Shown here piece after piece: positions 26,946-35,705 of a stretch of 64,000 nucleotides of DNA (position 1 is the stretch's first letter; the number at the start of each line of letters is the position of its first letter). The notes under the pieces are model-generated. The model saw only the letters and a list, made by a program, of their open reading frames with translations, did not search any database and was not told where the DNA came from. Source of the DNA: Chloroflexota bacterium (GTDB lineage: Bacteria > Chloroflexota > Dehalococcoidia > Lucifugimonadales > Lucifugimonadaceae); assembly GCA_002730555.1 (NCBI GenBank), contig PCAM01000028.1:1-64000 (forward strand). Direction: 5' to 3'. The position numbers were made by a program, and so were the translations under genes.

Positions 26946-27263
26946 CGGAATCCTTTTCGTTGTTTTATCGAGGCGGGCAAGGCCTCGGATGATACAGCGA
27001 GAATGGCTGGCGGCGGTGGCCCCCCCCCGCCCTCGCGTCGATGCCGATCGACCCGTACGGCAGGTGACTCGTGGAACGACAACGTGTCAGAGTGCAGGCC
27101 GAGAGATCCTGATCCTCGGGATCAGGATGACAATCTGACCTGACCGCGGACAAACAGATGTGTCAGCAGAAAGGGCGCAGGTGCGAATGGCTATCCGCCC
27201 TACACCGGTCGTGGTTAGACGCCGTGATCGCGGATCACGAGCGTGGCTGCGTGCTAACCGTCG
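26946..27263. repeat. Intergenic gap with repeats
   Basis: A C-run followed by cctcgcgtcgatgccgatcgaccc near 27021-27056 resembles the second hairpin of the 2924-2974 element. A gatcctgatcctcgggatca hairpin lies at 27107-27130. An isolated gcgaatggctatccgccc arm lies near 27182. No gene is seen. Confidence 0.6.
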
Positions 27264-28409
27264 TTACGTCGCCCGGGCGTGCAACTCTTCTTCGTTCATC
27301 TCGTAGCCAAGCCCTGGTTTGCCGTTCAGCGCGATTACGCCGTTGGCGATGTCCATCGGCTCGGAGAGCAGGCTATTTTGGATGGGGATGGCGCGCATGC
27401 CGTGCTCCTGCCGGTAGAAGTTGGGCACGGAGGTCATGGCGTGGGCCGAGGCGATGAGCGACAACGGGCCGGAGGGCACGGCGTGCGGCGAAATCGGGAT
27501 GTAGTGCGCCTCGGCCATCGCAGCGATTCGCTTGATCTCCGAGATGCCGCCAGACCACACGGTGTCTGGCATCACGTAGTCCACCAATCGGTCGCGGAAA
27601 AGCGGCACGAAGTCGTAGCGCGTAAAAAGCCGCTCGCCGACGCAGAGCGGAGCGTTGGTGTTCTCACGGACCTGCTTCAAAGCATCAAACGACTCCGGCG
27701 GGACCGGCTCCTCGAACCACGCGATGTTCGACTGTTCAAACAGGTTGTTGGCGAGCCGGATGGACGTCGGCACGTTGAAGTGGCCGTGGGCGTCGATGAG
27801 GATCTCGTGTCCCGGACCGACGACCTCCCGGATGGCGGCGACGATGTCGTAACCCTCCTGCTCGCCCGCCGCTGAGATCTGGCCATCGGAAAACATGTGG
27901 TGGGTCGCCGTCATCTCCCGAAACGGGTCCAGCTTCAGGGCGGTGTGGCCCTCCGCCAGGACGCGTTCGCGCGCGGCGCGTGCGTAGTCTTCGGGAGACT
28001 CGCAACCCTCGAACCATGAGTTGGCATACAGGCGGACCTCGTCACGAAACCGGCCGCCTAATAGATCGTAGACAGGACTTCCGGTGGCCTTGCCCTTGAT
28101 GTCCCACAGCGCGATGTCGATCCCCGCCGTCATCGCCGTCGGCAACCCGCGTGACCCTAGGTAGCTGAAACGACGGAACATCAGGTGCCAGAGCCGCTCG
28201 ATATCCGCCGGGTCTTCGCCGAGGAGGTCGGGCGTTATCAACTCGATCGCCGTCTTGATCAGCGTGTTAGAGCCGGCGCCGGAATTGGTGGCCTCACCCC
28301 AGCCGCTGATCCCCTCGTCCGTATCGACGCGCACAAACAGCCAGGTACGGCCCGGCCCGACGATCTCGCCGGGGTTGATCTCGAACGTCTTGATCCCGGA
28401 GATCTTCAT
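27264..28409 (-). CDS. MR/MLE enolase-superfamily dehydratase, D-galactonate dehydratase-like (copy 2)
   Basis: 381 residues, strongly similar to the 20890-22053 product throughout. It shares LIDAHGHFN (metal Asp plus DxH His), AWFEEPVPPESF, CVGERLFTRYDF and PISPHAVPSGP. Differences cluster in the N-terminal capping domain (WGEATNSGAGSNT versus WGEATKYGRGGSF), which sets substrate specificity in this superfamily, so the two copies probably act on different acids. The start codon overlaps the MazG-like gene's stop region by 4 bases (ATGA type), implying translational coupling with it. Confidence 0.86.
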   Translation of the reverse strand: MKISGIKTFEINPGEIVGPGRTWLFVRVDTDEGISGWGEATNSGAGSNTLIKTAIELITPDLLGEDPADIERLWHLMFRRFSYLGSRGLPTAMTAGIDIALWDIKGKATGSPVYDLLGGRFRDEVRLYANSWFEGCESPEDYARAARERVLAEGHTALKLDPFREMTATHHMFSDGQISAAGEQEGYDIVAAIREVVGPGHEILIDAHGHFNVPTSIRLANNLFEQSNIAWFEEPVPPESFDALKQVRENTNAPLCVGERLFTRYDFVPLFRDRLVDYVMPDTVWSGGISEIKRIAAMAEAHYIPISPHAVPSGPLSLIASAHAMTSVPNFYRQEHGMRAIPIQNSLLSEPMDIANGVIALNGKPGLGYEMNEEELHARAT

Positions 28410-28903
28410 GACGGCGCGTCCCCTTCGAGAGTGACGCCCCGGGATGCCGGCGTGTCCGAAGGATCCAGCTTCCGCCCGATGCGCGTCACCTTTCCGCTCA
28501 CTGGATGCTTGAAGTGGGATTTCGTGGTCTTGGCGATGTTCTTCGCCGTGACGGTATCCATCCCGACCAGTCCCATCGCGCCGAGTTGTTCCATGTGACC
28601 GAGCGCCACGAAAAGCACGTCCGCCGCTTCCTCCGCCATCGCGGCCTCGTTAAATTCGGCCGCCGGCCGCTCGACCTCTTCCTTTAGCTCGCGCACCTCT
28701 TCATCCAGCATCGGGGTGCGCCGGACAATCATCTCAAGCGGCGTGCCGGACTCCAGCGCCCAGCGCTCATGAAAGTCATACACCTCCGCCGCGAGGCGGG
28801 CCGCCGTTTCCACGAATCGCTCACGGTCCGAACCTCCGGCGTCACGCATTTCCGGCGAGCGCGAACGGGAGTTCAGGCCCGTTGTATCCGACGAGTCTGC
28901 CAT
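28406..28903 (-). CDS. MazG-like nucleotide pyrophosphohydrolase family protein
   Basis: 165 residues. The all-alpha NTP pyrophosphohydrolase signature is visible: DEEVRELKEEVE near residue 61, then EEAADVLFVALG near 83, matching EExxE-n-ExxD. Such enzymes remove pyrophosphate from non-canonical NTPs, or, in the HisE branch, act on phosphoribosyl-ATP. The C-terminal tail from about residue 105 (TAKNIAKTTKSHFKH) is outside the core. ATG 28903 has GAGGG upstream, and a longer in-frame extension is not conserved. It overlaps the downstream MR/MLE gene by 4 bases, an odd pairing with a sugar-acid dehydratase. Confidence 0.7.
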   Translation of the reverse strand: MADSSDTTGLNSRSRSPEMRDAGGSDRERFVETAARLAAEVYDFHERWALESGTPLEMIVRRTPMLDEEVRELKEEVERPAAEFNEAAMAEEAADVLFVALGHMEQLGAMGLVGMDTVTAKNIAKTTKSHFKHPVSGKVTRIGRKLDPSDTPASRGVTLEGDAPS

Positions 28904-29086
28904 GTATCCCTCGCTGGCTATCCTGGTTTCCGGGACCCGGCCGGCGCGTACAAATCGCGCCGAAACGACCGGACCTGCTTGCCGCAGGGGGAGGATACCG
29001 CCACCCGGCCATGCTGGCGAGGCGGCCGGGGGCGGAAACACCATCCGGCCCCGGGCTGAGTGGCACTCGTGGGCCCCGGATGACGG

Positions 29087-29583
29087 TTAGCTGCTCCTGA
29101 AAGTTATTGTAGGAGCAGCTAGAGAAGGATTCCGCTTTTGTACGGCGAGTTGCGCTTCGTTCTCGCGAAAGCTGATGCAGACGGGGAACGGACGCATTCA
29201 CGGTCAAGTCACCCACTATCTGCGGACAACCCAATGTCGGCGGCATGAGATCCGTCGAGTAGCCGGCTCTGACGAGGCTGATAGCCGCGTTACCCGTGAT
29301 CATGTTGGCCGGCTCACCAAGCGCCGAGAGGGCCATCTGGTCCATTTCTGACGACGGCTTTCCAAGCATTATCGTGAGGATTGCGCGTGCGACCTGACGT
29401 TTGAATCCGTAAAAAAACATTGCCTTCAAGACGGCCGGACACGCCGATCGATGCCGTGATGTTTTCGCTCGTGATGGTGTCTTCTGTCACCTGTGCTACG
29501 GCAAATTTGAACTCATGCTCGAGTTCTACTTCGAACACATGCTGGGCTGCGCTGAGGAAGGGGTTGACGAACTCCTGTCGCAT
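29087..29583 (-). pseudogene. CheX-like chemotaxis phosphatase, frameshifted twice
   Basis: A CheX/CheC-type domain that dephosphorylates CheY-P or acts in related signalling. Frame one starts at ATG 29583 (RQEFVNPFLSAAQHVF) and runs to GRLEGNVF. There a run of seven T (minus strand; A-run 29411-29417) has one base too many: with six, translation continues FYGFKRQVARAILTIMLG, then the diagnostic MALSALGEPANMITGNAA. A second extra base, in the four-base run at 29183-29186, separates VNASVP from CISFRENEAQLAVQK, which ends at TAA 29089. With both corrected the length (about 165 residues) fits CheX. Either a decaying gene or two homopolymer sequencing errors. No other chemotaxis genes are nearby. 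Confidence 0.7.
29089..29120. terminator. 10-bp hairpin at the end of the CheX-like gene
   Basis: agctgctcct and aggagcagct form a perfect 10-bp inverted repeat around a 12-base AT-rich loop, starting at the corrected stop codon of the CheX-like gene. There is no T-run, so termination is possible but unproven. Confidence 0.35.
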
Positions 29584-29834
29584 ATGTCGATTCACTCCTT
29601 GGAGCACGTATAGGGGCGCTGGTGGTGGGCAAGTTCTGTGGGCGTGACTTGAAGTCTTGCAGGCCGTGGATTGGCGGGCAGCGTGAGACACGCCAAAACC
29701 GGGCCTGCGCGGAATTACAACACCGCGGAACAGTGCGGCAGGGGTTGCCACCGGTCTGGTGCACCTGGGCATAGGAAATTCCCCGCACCCACATCCTCCA
29801 CTCAAGGGCGCGATCCGCCTTGAGCGGTCCCAAA

Positions 29835-31076
29835 TTAACAGCGGGCGTCGGTCCCGGAAACGATGAGGGGGATACGCACTTCTTCCGGCGATAGTCCCGA
29901 GTGGTGGGAGATCAGGCGGGACATGTCAGGACCGTCGGCGCTAGCGGCCGACCACGCAAAAACGGACGCGTCCATGCAGATCGCCACGTAATCCCCGACG
30001 CGCGCACGTGTGTATGGAGGTATCTCGCCGGGCCCCAGCAACTCCAGGTCTTGCAGTTCATCCGGCGTGAGCAGCACCACCACCTCCGGCATTCGCTCCG
30101 CGTACGCGTCTGCGAAGCGGCCGATCGCATCCTCGCGAACGTGGTAATAGTTGACGCGCGCATCCCCGGAGGGCGGATAGTGGAGCATGCGTCCTATCTC
30201 GTCATCCTCCCGCACCAGCATCGGGTCCGGCGGGAAAGCGTCCAGGTGGCCGTGGTCGGCGGTAATCACCAGTTTTGCGAACTCCGGCATATCGCAGGCA
30301 AGTCGTTCTAGGCCGTTGTCCACATCGTCCAGCGCGGCCCGCGTCGTCTCGCTTCCGACGCCGCTCGTGTGCGCCGCCGAATCAACCTGCGGCAGATACA
30401 GGTACGTGTAAGAAGGACCGGACGCCCCCTCCAGCCGAGCGAGCGTGTTATCGACCCCCTCGGTGATCGTGCTGTAGCCCCGGCGTATCGCCCGGCCGAG
30501 CGAATACCCGGAGTAGACGCTGCGCACCAGGTTGGCCGGAAGCATCCCAATGGCACTTCGCTCAAATGAAGAGATGCGCGAAGGGAGTGGGAAAGCAACA
30601 TCGGCGTCTATACCGTGCTGGGCGATCGGTGCGCCGGTGACGCGATTGACGAAGGGCAAAACCGTAGCTGGTCCGGGTATCTCGGAGAAGTGCGTCCACC
30701 AGCCGATGATCGCGTGCTCGGAAGGCCACGCGCCCGTGGCGAGAGTCGTCAGCGCCGCCGAGGTAGTGGACGGGAAGACGGACCGCAGCTCACGGGCAAG
30801 ATTGCGTCGTAAAAATGAATCCTCAGGCAGTGTCTCAAGGAGTGTCATGCCGAGCCCGTCAACGACGACGAACACGATCTGGTCCGCCGGCCCGATCAGG
30901 TCTGAGATTTCTGCTTCAGAACCCGTTCCCGATGAATCTGCCGCGACCCCGCTGTCGCCACATAGGCGCGCTATTGCACGGGACACGTCCACGGTATTTG
31001 GGAAGTGAACGGAAGGCCGTAATAACCGTCCAGATTCGAAGTTGGCGAGCAGCCGATCTACGTCTTCTTGAGGCAT
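29835..31076 (-). CDS. Alkaline-phosphatase-superfamily phosphodiesterase/nucleotide pyrophosphatase
   Basis: 413 residues. The metal-binding, nucleophile-bearing region reads FVVVDGLGMTLLE near 87, then VFPSTTSAALTTLATGAWP near 118, in which the Thr/Ser of PSTTS is the expected nucleophile. Later metal ligands appear in YLPQVDSAAHTSG near 232 and ITADHGHLD near 272. This is the type I phosphodiesterase (NPP-like) arrangement. No signal peptide is evident. ATG 31076 is chosen where homology begins; the upstream extension is basic and unconserved. It is divergent from the acyl-CoA dehydrogenase. Substrate could be a nucleotide or a phosphonate/phosphodiester. Confidence 0.8.
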   Translation of the reverse strand: MPQEDVDRLLANFESGRLLRPSVHFPNTVDVSRAIARLCGDSGVAADSSGTGSEAEISDLIGPADQIVFVVVDGLGMTLLETLPEDSFLRRNLARELRSVFPSTTSAALTTLATGAWPSEHAIIGWWTHFSEIPGPATVLPFVNRVTGAPIAQHGIDADVAFPLPSRISSFERSAIGMLPANLVRSVYSGYSLGRAIRRGYSTITEGVDNTLARLEGASGPSYTYLYLPQVDSAAHTSGVGSETTRAALDDVDNGLERLACDMPEFAKLVITADHGHLDAFPPDPMLVREDDEIGRMLHYPPSGDARVNYYHVREDAIGRFADAYAERMPEVVVLLTPDELQDLELLGPGEIPPYTRARVGDYVAICMDASVFAWSAASADGPDMSRLISHHSGLSPEEVRIPLIVSGTDARC

Positions 31077-31277
31077 GTAACGGGATTCTATAGCGGTCGT
31101 CGCCAGAATATTTTTTGAATTACCCGTGAGCCGGTTACCGGAATACCCGGGTCGCCACGGCGCCGAAATGTGACCAGGACGTGATCGGGGCGTGATAAAT
31201 CGAGAACGCACCTTGCCGCCAACCCGTTTGCGCCGCACAATTCTGTGCACGGAAACCCACAACGCACAGGACTGCAA

Positions 31278-32435
31278 ATGACCACTGTCCAACTAGACGA
31301 AGCACGCCGCCAGATAGTCGCCACCGTCCGGGAGTTCGTCCAGAAAGACGTCGTTCCCCAGGCGGCCGAGCACGACGAGAACGACACTTATCCCACCGAA
31401 CTCGTGGAACAGATGGCCGAAATGGGGCTTTTTGGCATCACTGTCCCGGAAGAATACGGCGGTCTCGGGCTCGACTACACCACCTACGCGATGGTGTTCG
31501 AGGAGCTTTGCAAAGGCTGGATGTCGATCAGCGCGCCGATCGGCACGCACTCGATCCTCACCGCAGCGCTCGTCAACCACGGCACGGAAGAACAGAAGCG
31601 GGAGTGGCTTCCTAAGCTGGCCGCCGGCGAGAAACGCGGCGGTCTGGCGTTGACCGAGCCCGGCGGCGGCAGCGACGTCGCCAGTCTGCAGACGACCGCG
31701 GTCAAGGACGGCGAGGAGTACGTCGTCAACGGCAACAAGCTCTTCATCACAAACGGCCGCTCGGGCGACGTTTACCTTCTGCTGGCGAAGACAGATACCG
31801 GCATAGACCCGCCGCACCGGGGCATCAGCGCATTCATCGCCGAGAAAGGTCCGGGATTCACCGCCGGTCGCGACCTCAACAAGCTCGGCTACCGTGGCGT
31901 CGATACCTCTGAACTGATCTTCGACGACTACCGGGTTTCGGCAGATCGACTCGTGGGCCATGAAGAGGGCAAGGGCTTCTACCACGTGATGGAAGCGCTG
32001 GAGACCGGCCGCATCAACATCGCCGCCCGCGCCGTTGGTGTGGCGACCGGCGCATTTGAACTTGCCATCAAGTACGCGCAGGAACGCGAGACCTTCGGCA
32101 AGAAGATCGCTGAGCGCCAGACGATCCAGAACATGCTGGCGGACATGGCTACCAAGATCCACGCCGCTCGCCTCATGACCTACGACGCGGCAGCAAGAAA
32201 GGACAGCGGCGCGCGTATCGACCTGGAAGCCGGCATGGCCAAGCTGTACGCATCCGAAATCTGCGCCGACGTGACGATGGACGCCATGCGCATCCACGGC
32301 GGTTACGGTTACATCAAGGACCTGCCGCTGGAACGTTACTACCGCGACGCGCCGCTCATGATCATCGGCGAGGGCACGTCCGAAATTCAGCGTCTGGTGA
32401 TCGCCCGCAACCTTCTGAGGCAATACGCCATCTAG
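31278..32435 (+). CDS. Acyl-CoA dehydrogenase
   Basis: FAD-dependent alpha,beta-dehydrogenation of an acyl-CoA, passing electrons to ETF. 385 residues. FGITVPEEYGGLGLDY near 53, ALTEPGGGSDVASLQTTA near 127 and KLFITNGRSGD near 154 mark the substrate and flavin site. The C-terminal domain has the catalytic base Glu in GEGTSEIQRLVIARNLL. R-x-x-F-G-K-KIAERQTIQ matches the QR-x-x-FG-x-I signature. Length and motifs fit short/medium-chain ACADs. It stands alone, with no ETF or other beta-oxidation gene nearby. Confidence 0.93.
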   Translation: MTTVQLDEARRQIVATVREFVQKDVVPQAAEHDENDTYPTELVEQMAEMGLFGITVPEEYGGLGLDYTTYAMVFEELCKGWMSISAPIGTHSILTAALVNHGTEEQKREWLPKLAAGEKRGGLALTEPGGGSDVASLQTTAVKDGEEYVVNGNKLFITNGRSGDVYLLLAKTDTGIDPPHRGISAFIAEKGPGFTAGRDLNKLGYRGVDTSELIFDDYRVSADRLVGHEEGKGFYHVMEALETGRINIAARAVGVATGAFELAIKYAQERETFGKKIAERQTIQNMLADMATKIHAARLMTYDAAARKDSGARIDLEAGMAKLYASEICADVTMDAMRIHGGYGYIKDLPLERYYRDAPLMIIGEGTSEIQRLVIARNLLRQYAI

Positions 32436-32580
32436 CCCCGTGGGGCGGTTATCTGGCCGCGAAGCGGCGTTTTTTGAAGACGTTTTGAGCGACTTGCGTG
32501 ACCGCTTTCGTATGCTGTCAGGCTTGTTTCGCCGGAGCGATCCGGAAGGAACCAATGCGCCAAATTGAGGATCGGACTGA

Positions 32581-33087
32581 ATGACCGACGGACCGGATAA
32601 ATCGGGGAGTTCTGGCGAAAACCCGGGCTCCCGGGCCCCACGACCCGCGGCACAGGGTCTGCCCGTCCTGAATTCGGGCGGCGAGCCGCTGCTCGGCGGA
32701 CCCGGGACGCGTAAGCCCCTGTTCGTCGAGCTGGGTGGTCGGGAAAACGTCGAGAAGGTCGTCGATCGGTTCTACGACCGCATAGACGACGACCTCGAAC
32801 TGCGGCCCATCTTCCCGGCGAGCATGGCGGTCGGTCGCGCACGCCAGAAGTTGTTCCTTGAGGAATGGCTCGGTGGCGAGCCGCGTTACACGACCGATGT
32901 CGGGCCATGGCAGCTACGGCGGCGACACGCGCCGTTCCGGGTAACGGAAGAAGGCGCGTCCCGGTGGATCGGGCACATGGAAGGTGCGTTGCTGGATTGC
33001 GGCGCTTCTGCCGAACTGGCGTCACAGATTGCATCGTGCCTGCGGCCAGTGGCGTTCCGCATGGTCAACGCGTCAGACGCCGATTAG
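32581..33087 (+). CDS. Truncated hemoglobin (group II-like) with N-terminal extension
   Basis: 168 residues: a Pro/Gly-rich N-terminal tail of about 45 residues, then a 2-on-2 globin. VELGGRENVEKVVDRFYDRI is the A-B helix region. LRPIFPASM and KLFLEEWLGGEPRYT follow. The proximal His is in RRRHAPFRV near 121, and a Trp at the G8 region (SRWIGHM) is typical of group II. Likely binds O2 or NO and protects against nitrosative stress, or supplies oxygen to monooxygenases. It is followed by a monooxygenase gene and a fragment of one. Confidence 0.85.
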   Translation: MTDGPDKSGSSGENPGSRAPRPAAQGLPVLNSGGEPLLGGPGTRKPLFVELGGRENVEKVVDRFYDRIDDDLELRPIFPASMAVGRARQKLFLEEWLGGEPRYTTDVGPWQLRRRHAPFRVTEEGASRWIGHMEGALLDCGASAELASQIASCLRPVAFRMVNASDAD

Positions 33088-33250
33088 ACGACCTCCAGAG
33101 TTCGACCACCGATGCCCGGTTGCTGGCGCGCGGTAAGCTGCGCCTGCATTGCTGCCGCATTTGATTCACGCCGGGCTCCGCCGGGGGATAAAACGAGGTA
33201 TCGCCGGATTCGGACCAATCTCAGAACCGGAGCCGTCAAAGAGGTTTGCG

Positions 33251-33358
33251 ATCAACCAGGGATACTCGGGAGTCGGATTTGCTGTGCCGCAGGTGTTCCT
33301 CGATGGGCACTTTGACCTGGCGGTGATTCCGGACGTCTCGGAAATGAATTATCGATAG
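33251..33358 (+). pseudogene. 5' fragment of an LLM-class oxidoreductase (truncated duplicate)
   Basis: The frame reads INQGYSGVGFAVPQVFLDG and HFDLAVIPDVS before a stop. It matches the first 30 residues of the gene starting at 33427 (MDQEFMGAGFAVPQVF, then DLTVIRDVS) with scattered substitutions. After DVS, homology ends abruptly and a stop follows within six codons. It is a partial duplicate, or the remains of a deleted tandem paralogue, 76 bases upstream of the intact copy. Confidence 0.7.
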
Positions 33359-33426
33359 CGCGGTGTTCCGACCCTTCGAGAGCCTCAGGGCACGGCGGGG
33401 ATGGCGCTTGATAAGAGGGAGTTCTA

Positions 33427-34347
33427 ATGGATCAGGAGTTCATGGGTGCCGGGTTTGCCGTCCCACAGGTGTTTCCGGATGGGAACGTTGACCTGACCGT
33501 CATCCGAGATGTCTCGGTTGCCGCCGAGCGAATGGGTTACGACAGCCTGTGGACGCAGGAGCGGATCATCGGACCGAGTATCAGCCTTGAACCGCTGGCA
33601 CTTCTGTCATATCTCGCCGCCGTGACACAGACGGTCCGTCTCGGCGTATCGGTGCTCGTCCTTCCGCTCCGCAGTCCGCCGCAACTGGCAAAGATACTGG
33701 CGACCATCGACGTGTTATCCGATGGACGATTGGACGTCGGCATCGGACTGGGAGGCAGCGATAAAGACGCGCCGGCGTACGGCTATGAACCGGGTCGTCG
33801 GGTCAGGCGTTTCAATGAGGCGGTGGAGTTAATCGACGCGCTGTGGAAGAACGAGACGGTCGAATACGACGGCGAGTTGTACAACCTCTCTGACGGCTCT
33901 ATGGGGCCGAAACCGGTACAAAAGCCGCGGCCGCCTGTATGGTTCGGCGCTCGTGCCGAGGCCGCGATCAGGCGCGCCGCTAGGTACGGAGACGGCTGGA
34001 TGGGCCCGGGTTCATCAAGCGCGGACGATTTCAGGGCGAGCGTCGCCACCCTGCGAGAAGCGCTTGATGCAGAAGGACGCGACCCAGTGAGCTATCCGGT
34101 GTCCAAACGGGTGTACGTTGCCATCGACGACGATGCAGACCGGGCGAAGCGGCGTCTTACGGACTGGTTCGGCCATCACTACGGAAATCGGGAGATGGCC
34201 TCACGCGTGTCAATTTGGGGACCGGCGGAACACTGCTATGAGGAAATCGACGCTATCACCGACGCCGGAGCTGAGCACCTGTTGCTCAATCCCGTGTTTG
34301 ACTACAACGAACACTTGGACGGATTGAGGCGCTACACACGACCATAA
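33427..34347 (+). CDS. LLM-class flavin-dependent oxidoreductase
   Basis: 306 residues, luciferase-like TIM barrel using FMNH2 or F420. The landmarks are GFAVPQVFPDGNVDL at the N-terminus, GYDSLWTQER near 38, LGVSVLVLPLRSPPQLAK near 72, LSDGRLDVGIGLGG near 97 and PPVWFGARAEAAIRRAARYGDGWM near 167 (two adjacent segments). This is the family core order. Substrate unknown. SAR202 genomes are known for many such genes, proposed to oxidise refractory organic matter. A broken duplicate of its first 30 codons lies just upstream, and an aldo/keto reductase follows 86 bases later. Confidence 0.88.
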   Translation: MDQEFMGAGFAVPQVFPDGNVDLTVIRDVSVAAERMGYDSLWTQERIIGPSISLEPLALLSYLAAVTQTVRLGVSVLVLPLRSPPQLAKILATIDVLSDGRLDVGIGLGGSDKDAPAYGYEPGRRVRRFNEAVELIDALWKNETVEYDGELYNLSDGSMGPKPVQKPRPPVWFGARAEAAIRRAARYGDGWMGPGSSSADDFRASVATLREALDAEGRDPVSYPVSKRVYVAIDDDADRAKRRLTDWFGHHYGNREMASRVSIWGPAEHCYEEIDAITDAGAEHLLLNPVFDYNEHLDGLRRYTRP

Positions 34348-34433
34348 ATCCGGTCATCGTCGGACGGATCAATGGCGAAGACACAACTGCCAGACGGCCC
34401 ATCCCGGACGGGTCAACCAGGGGAGCAGTACTT

Positions 34434-35426
34434 ATGAAGTACCGACCTTACGGCAGCACAGGGCTTGAGATATCTGAGATAGTTTTCGGCGCGGGCGCCG
34501 TAGGCGGCATCCTTATTGACGCCGATGACGAAACAAGACGCACCGCCGTTCGAACGGCGGTCGCTGCGGGCATCAACTGGATCGACACCGCGGCATCATA
34601 TGGCCAGGGGCGTTCCGAAATGGCGCTCGGCTGGCTGCTCAAGGAGGTCCGAGCGGAGGAACAGCCTTACCTTTCAACGAAGTTCAGCATAGACCCGGAA
34701 CAAGGCGACATCCCGGGCCAGGTCGAGCACTCGATGCACGAGAGCCTGGAGCGGCTGCAGCGTGACAGTGTCGATGTTTTCCAGCTTCACAATCGTGTTT
34801 CCGAGGAACGCGGCTGGTTCCCGGGATCCGTGGCGGTGGACGACTTGCTGGGTAAGGGTGGTGTGGCAGACGGTCTGCAGCGGCTCGTGGATCAGGGGTT
34901 GACGCGCTTCATAGGGTTCACCGCCACCGGCGAAAGTTCGGCGCTTCATCGGGTGATCGAGAGTGAGCGTTTCAACTCGGCTCAGGTGTACTACAACCTT
35001 CTCAACCCGAGTTCCGGACGCGCTGTGCCCTCGGACTGGCCCGCATACGACTTCGGCAACATCATTGATAAGTGCGCCGCCCACGAGGTCGCCGTGATGA
35101 ACATCCGCGTACTGGCGGCGGGCGTGATCGCCACCGACGTGCGGCACGGCCGTGAGTCCCCGGTAGCGCCGGGCGGTGACGTCCCGGCGGACGAGGCCCG
35201 CACAAAACTGATCGTGGAAGCGCTCGGCGATAGCCAGGGCACACGTGCACAGTTAGCGGTGCGCTACGCGCTCTCCAACCCCAACGTGTCCGGCGTTCTC
35301 GTGGGGATGGCGGAACTGGACCACCTGGAGCAGGCGCTGGGCGCTCAGGAGCTGGGCCCGCTATCCGATGAAGTGCTGGATGCGATCCACGCGCTCGTCG
35401 ATACCGACTTCGGCAGGTTGAGCTGA
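34434..35426 (+). CDS. Aldo/keto reductase
   Basis: NAD(P)H-dependent carbonyl reductase or dehydrogenase, 330 residues, of the D-threo-aldose/L-galactose dehydrogenase-like branch. The catalytic tetrad is visible: Asp and Tyr in NWIDTAASYGQGRSE, Lys in PYLSTKF and His in VFQLHNR. The cofactor end has TRAQLAVRYALSNPNVSGV near 262. ATG 34434 follows GGGGAGCAG. Possibly cotranscribed with the monooxygenase upstream. Substrate unknown. Confidence 0.87.
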   Translation: MKYRPYGSTGLEISEIVFGAGAVGGILIDADDETRRTAVRTAVAAGINWIDTAASYGQGRSEMALGWLLKEVRAEEQPYLSTKFSIDPEQGDIPGQVEHSMHESLERLQRDSVDVFQLHNRVSEERGWFPGSVAVDDLLGKGGVADGLQRLVDQGLTRFIGFTATGESSALHRVIESERFNSAQVYYNLLNPSSGRAVPSDWPAYDFGNIIDKCAAHEVAVMNIRVLAAGVIATDVRHGRESPVAPGGDVPADEARTKLIVEALGDSQGTRAQLAVRYALSNPNVSGVLVGMAELDHLEQALGAQELGPLSDEVLDAIHALVDTDFGRLS

Positions 35427-35496
35427 TACAGAGACCGGCAAATCTCGATCGAAGCTTTCCGGAACCACTTCGGGGCCAGAAATAAAAGTGGACGCG

Positions 35497-35540
35497 AAAA
35501 GGAGGCGGCAAGCGCTTGATGCGCCAGCCGCCCCCTTTTT
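35497..35540. terminator. Bidirectional intrinsic terminator
   Basis: aaaaggaggcggc and gccgccccctttt pair over 13 positions with one mismatch, around a 17-base loop. A T-run follows on the plus strand and the A-run precedes it, giving a T-run on the minus strand too. It lies between the convergent aldo/keto reductase and DUF5679 genes and serves both. Confidence 0.8.
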
Positions 35541-35561
35541 CGAATCAGATTCGGGAGCCCT

Positions 35562-35705
35562 TTAGGAGGCTTTTCCGATCTTGAAAAGCGTCGTGCTGCA
35601 GGTGCCGCACTTGCCTTTTGTAGCCGGGCGACCGTTCTTCATGGTCACCTGTTCGGCGGCGTTCATCTCTCGCATTGTTCGACACTTCATGCAGTAGGCG
35701 TCCAT
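35562..35705 (-). CDS. DUF5679 small zinc-ribbon protein
   Basis: A 47-residue protein. CMKC at residues 5-8 and CGTC at 33-36 form a zinc ribbon; between them lies the conserved NAAEQVTMKNGRPATKGKC segment, and the protein ends FKIGKAS. This matches DUF5679, a domain common in Chloroflexota and Actinobacteria with no assigned function. TTGGAGGAA precedes ATG 35705 at good spacing. It ends into the bidirectional terminator, so it is a single-gene transcript. The compact basic zinc ribbon suggests nucleic-acid or ribosome binding, which is inference. Confidence 0.85.
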   Translation of the reverse strand: MDAYCMKCRTMREMNAAEQVTMKNGRPATKGKCGTCSTTLFKIGKAS

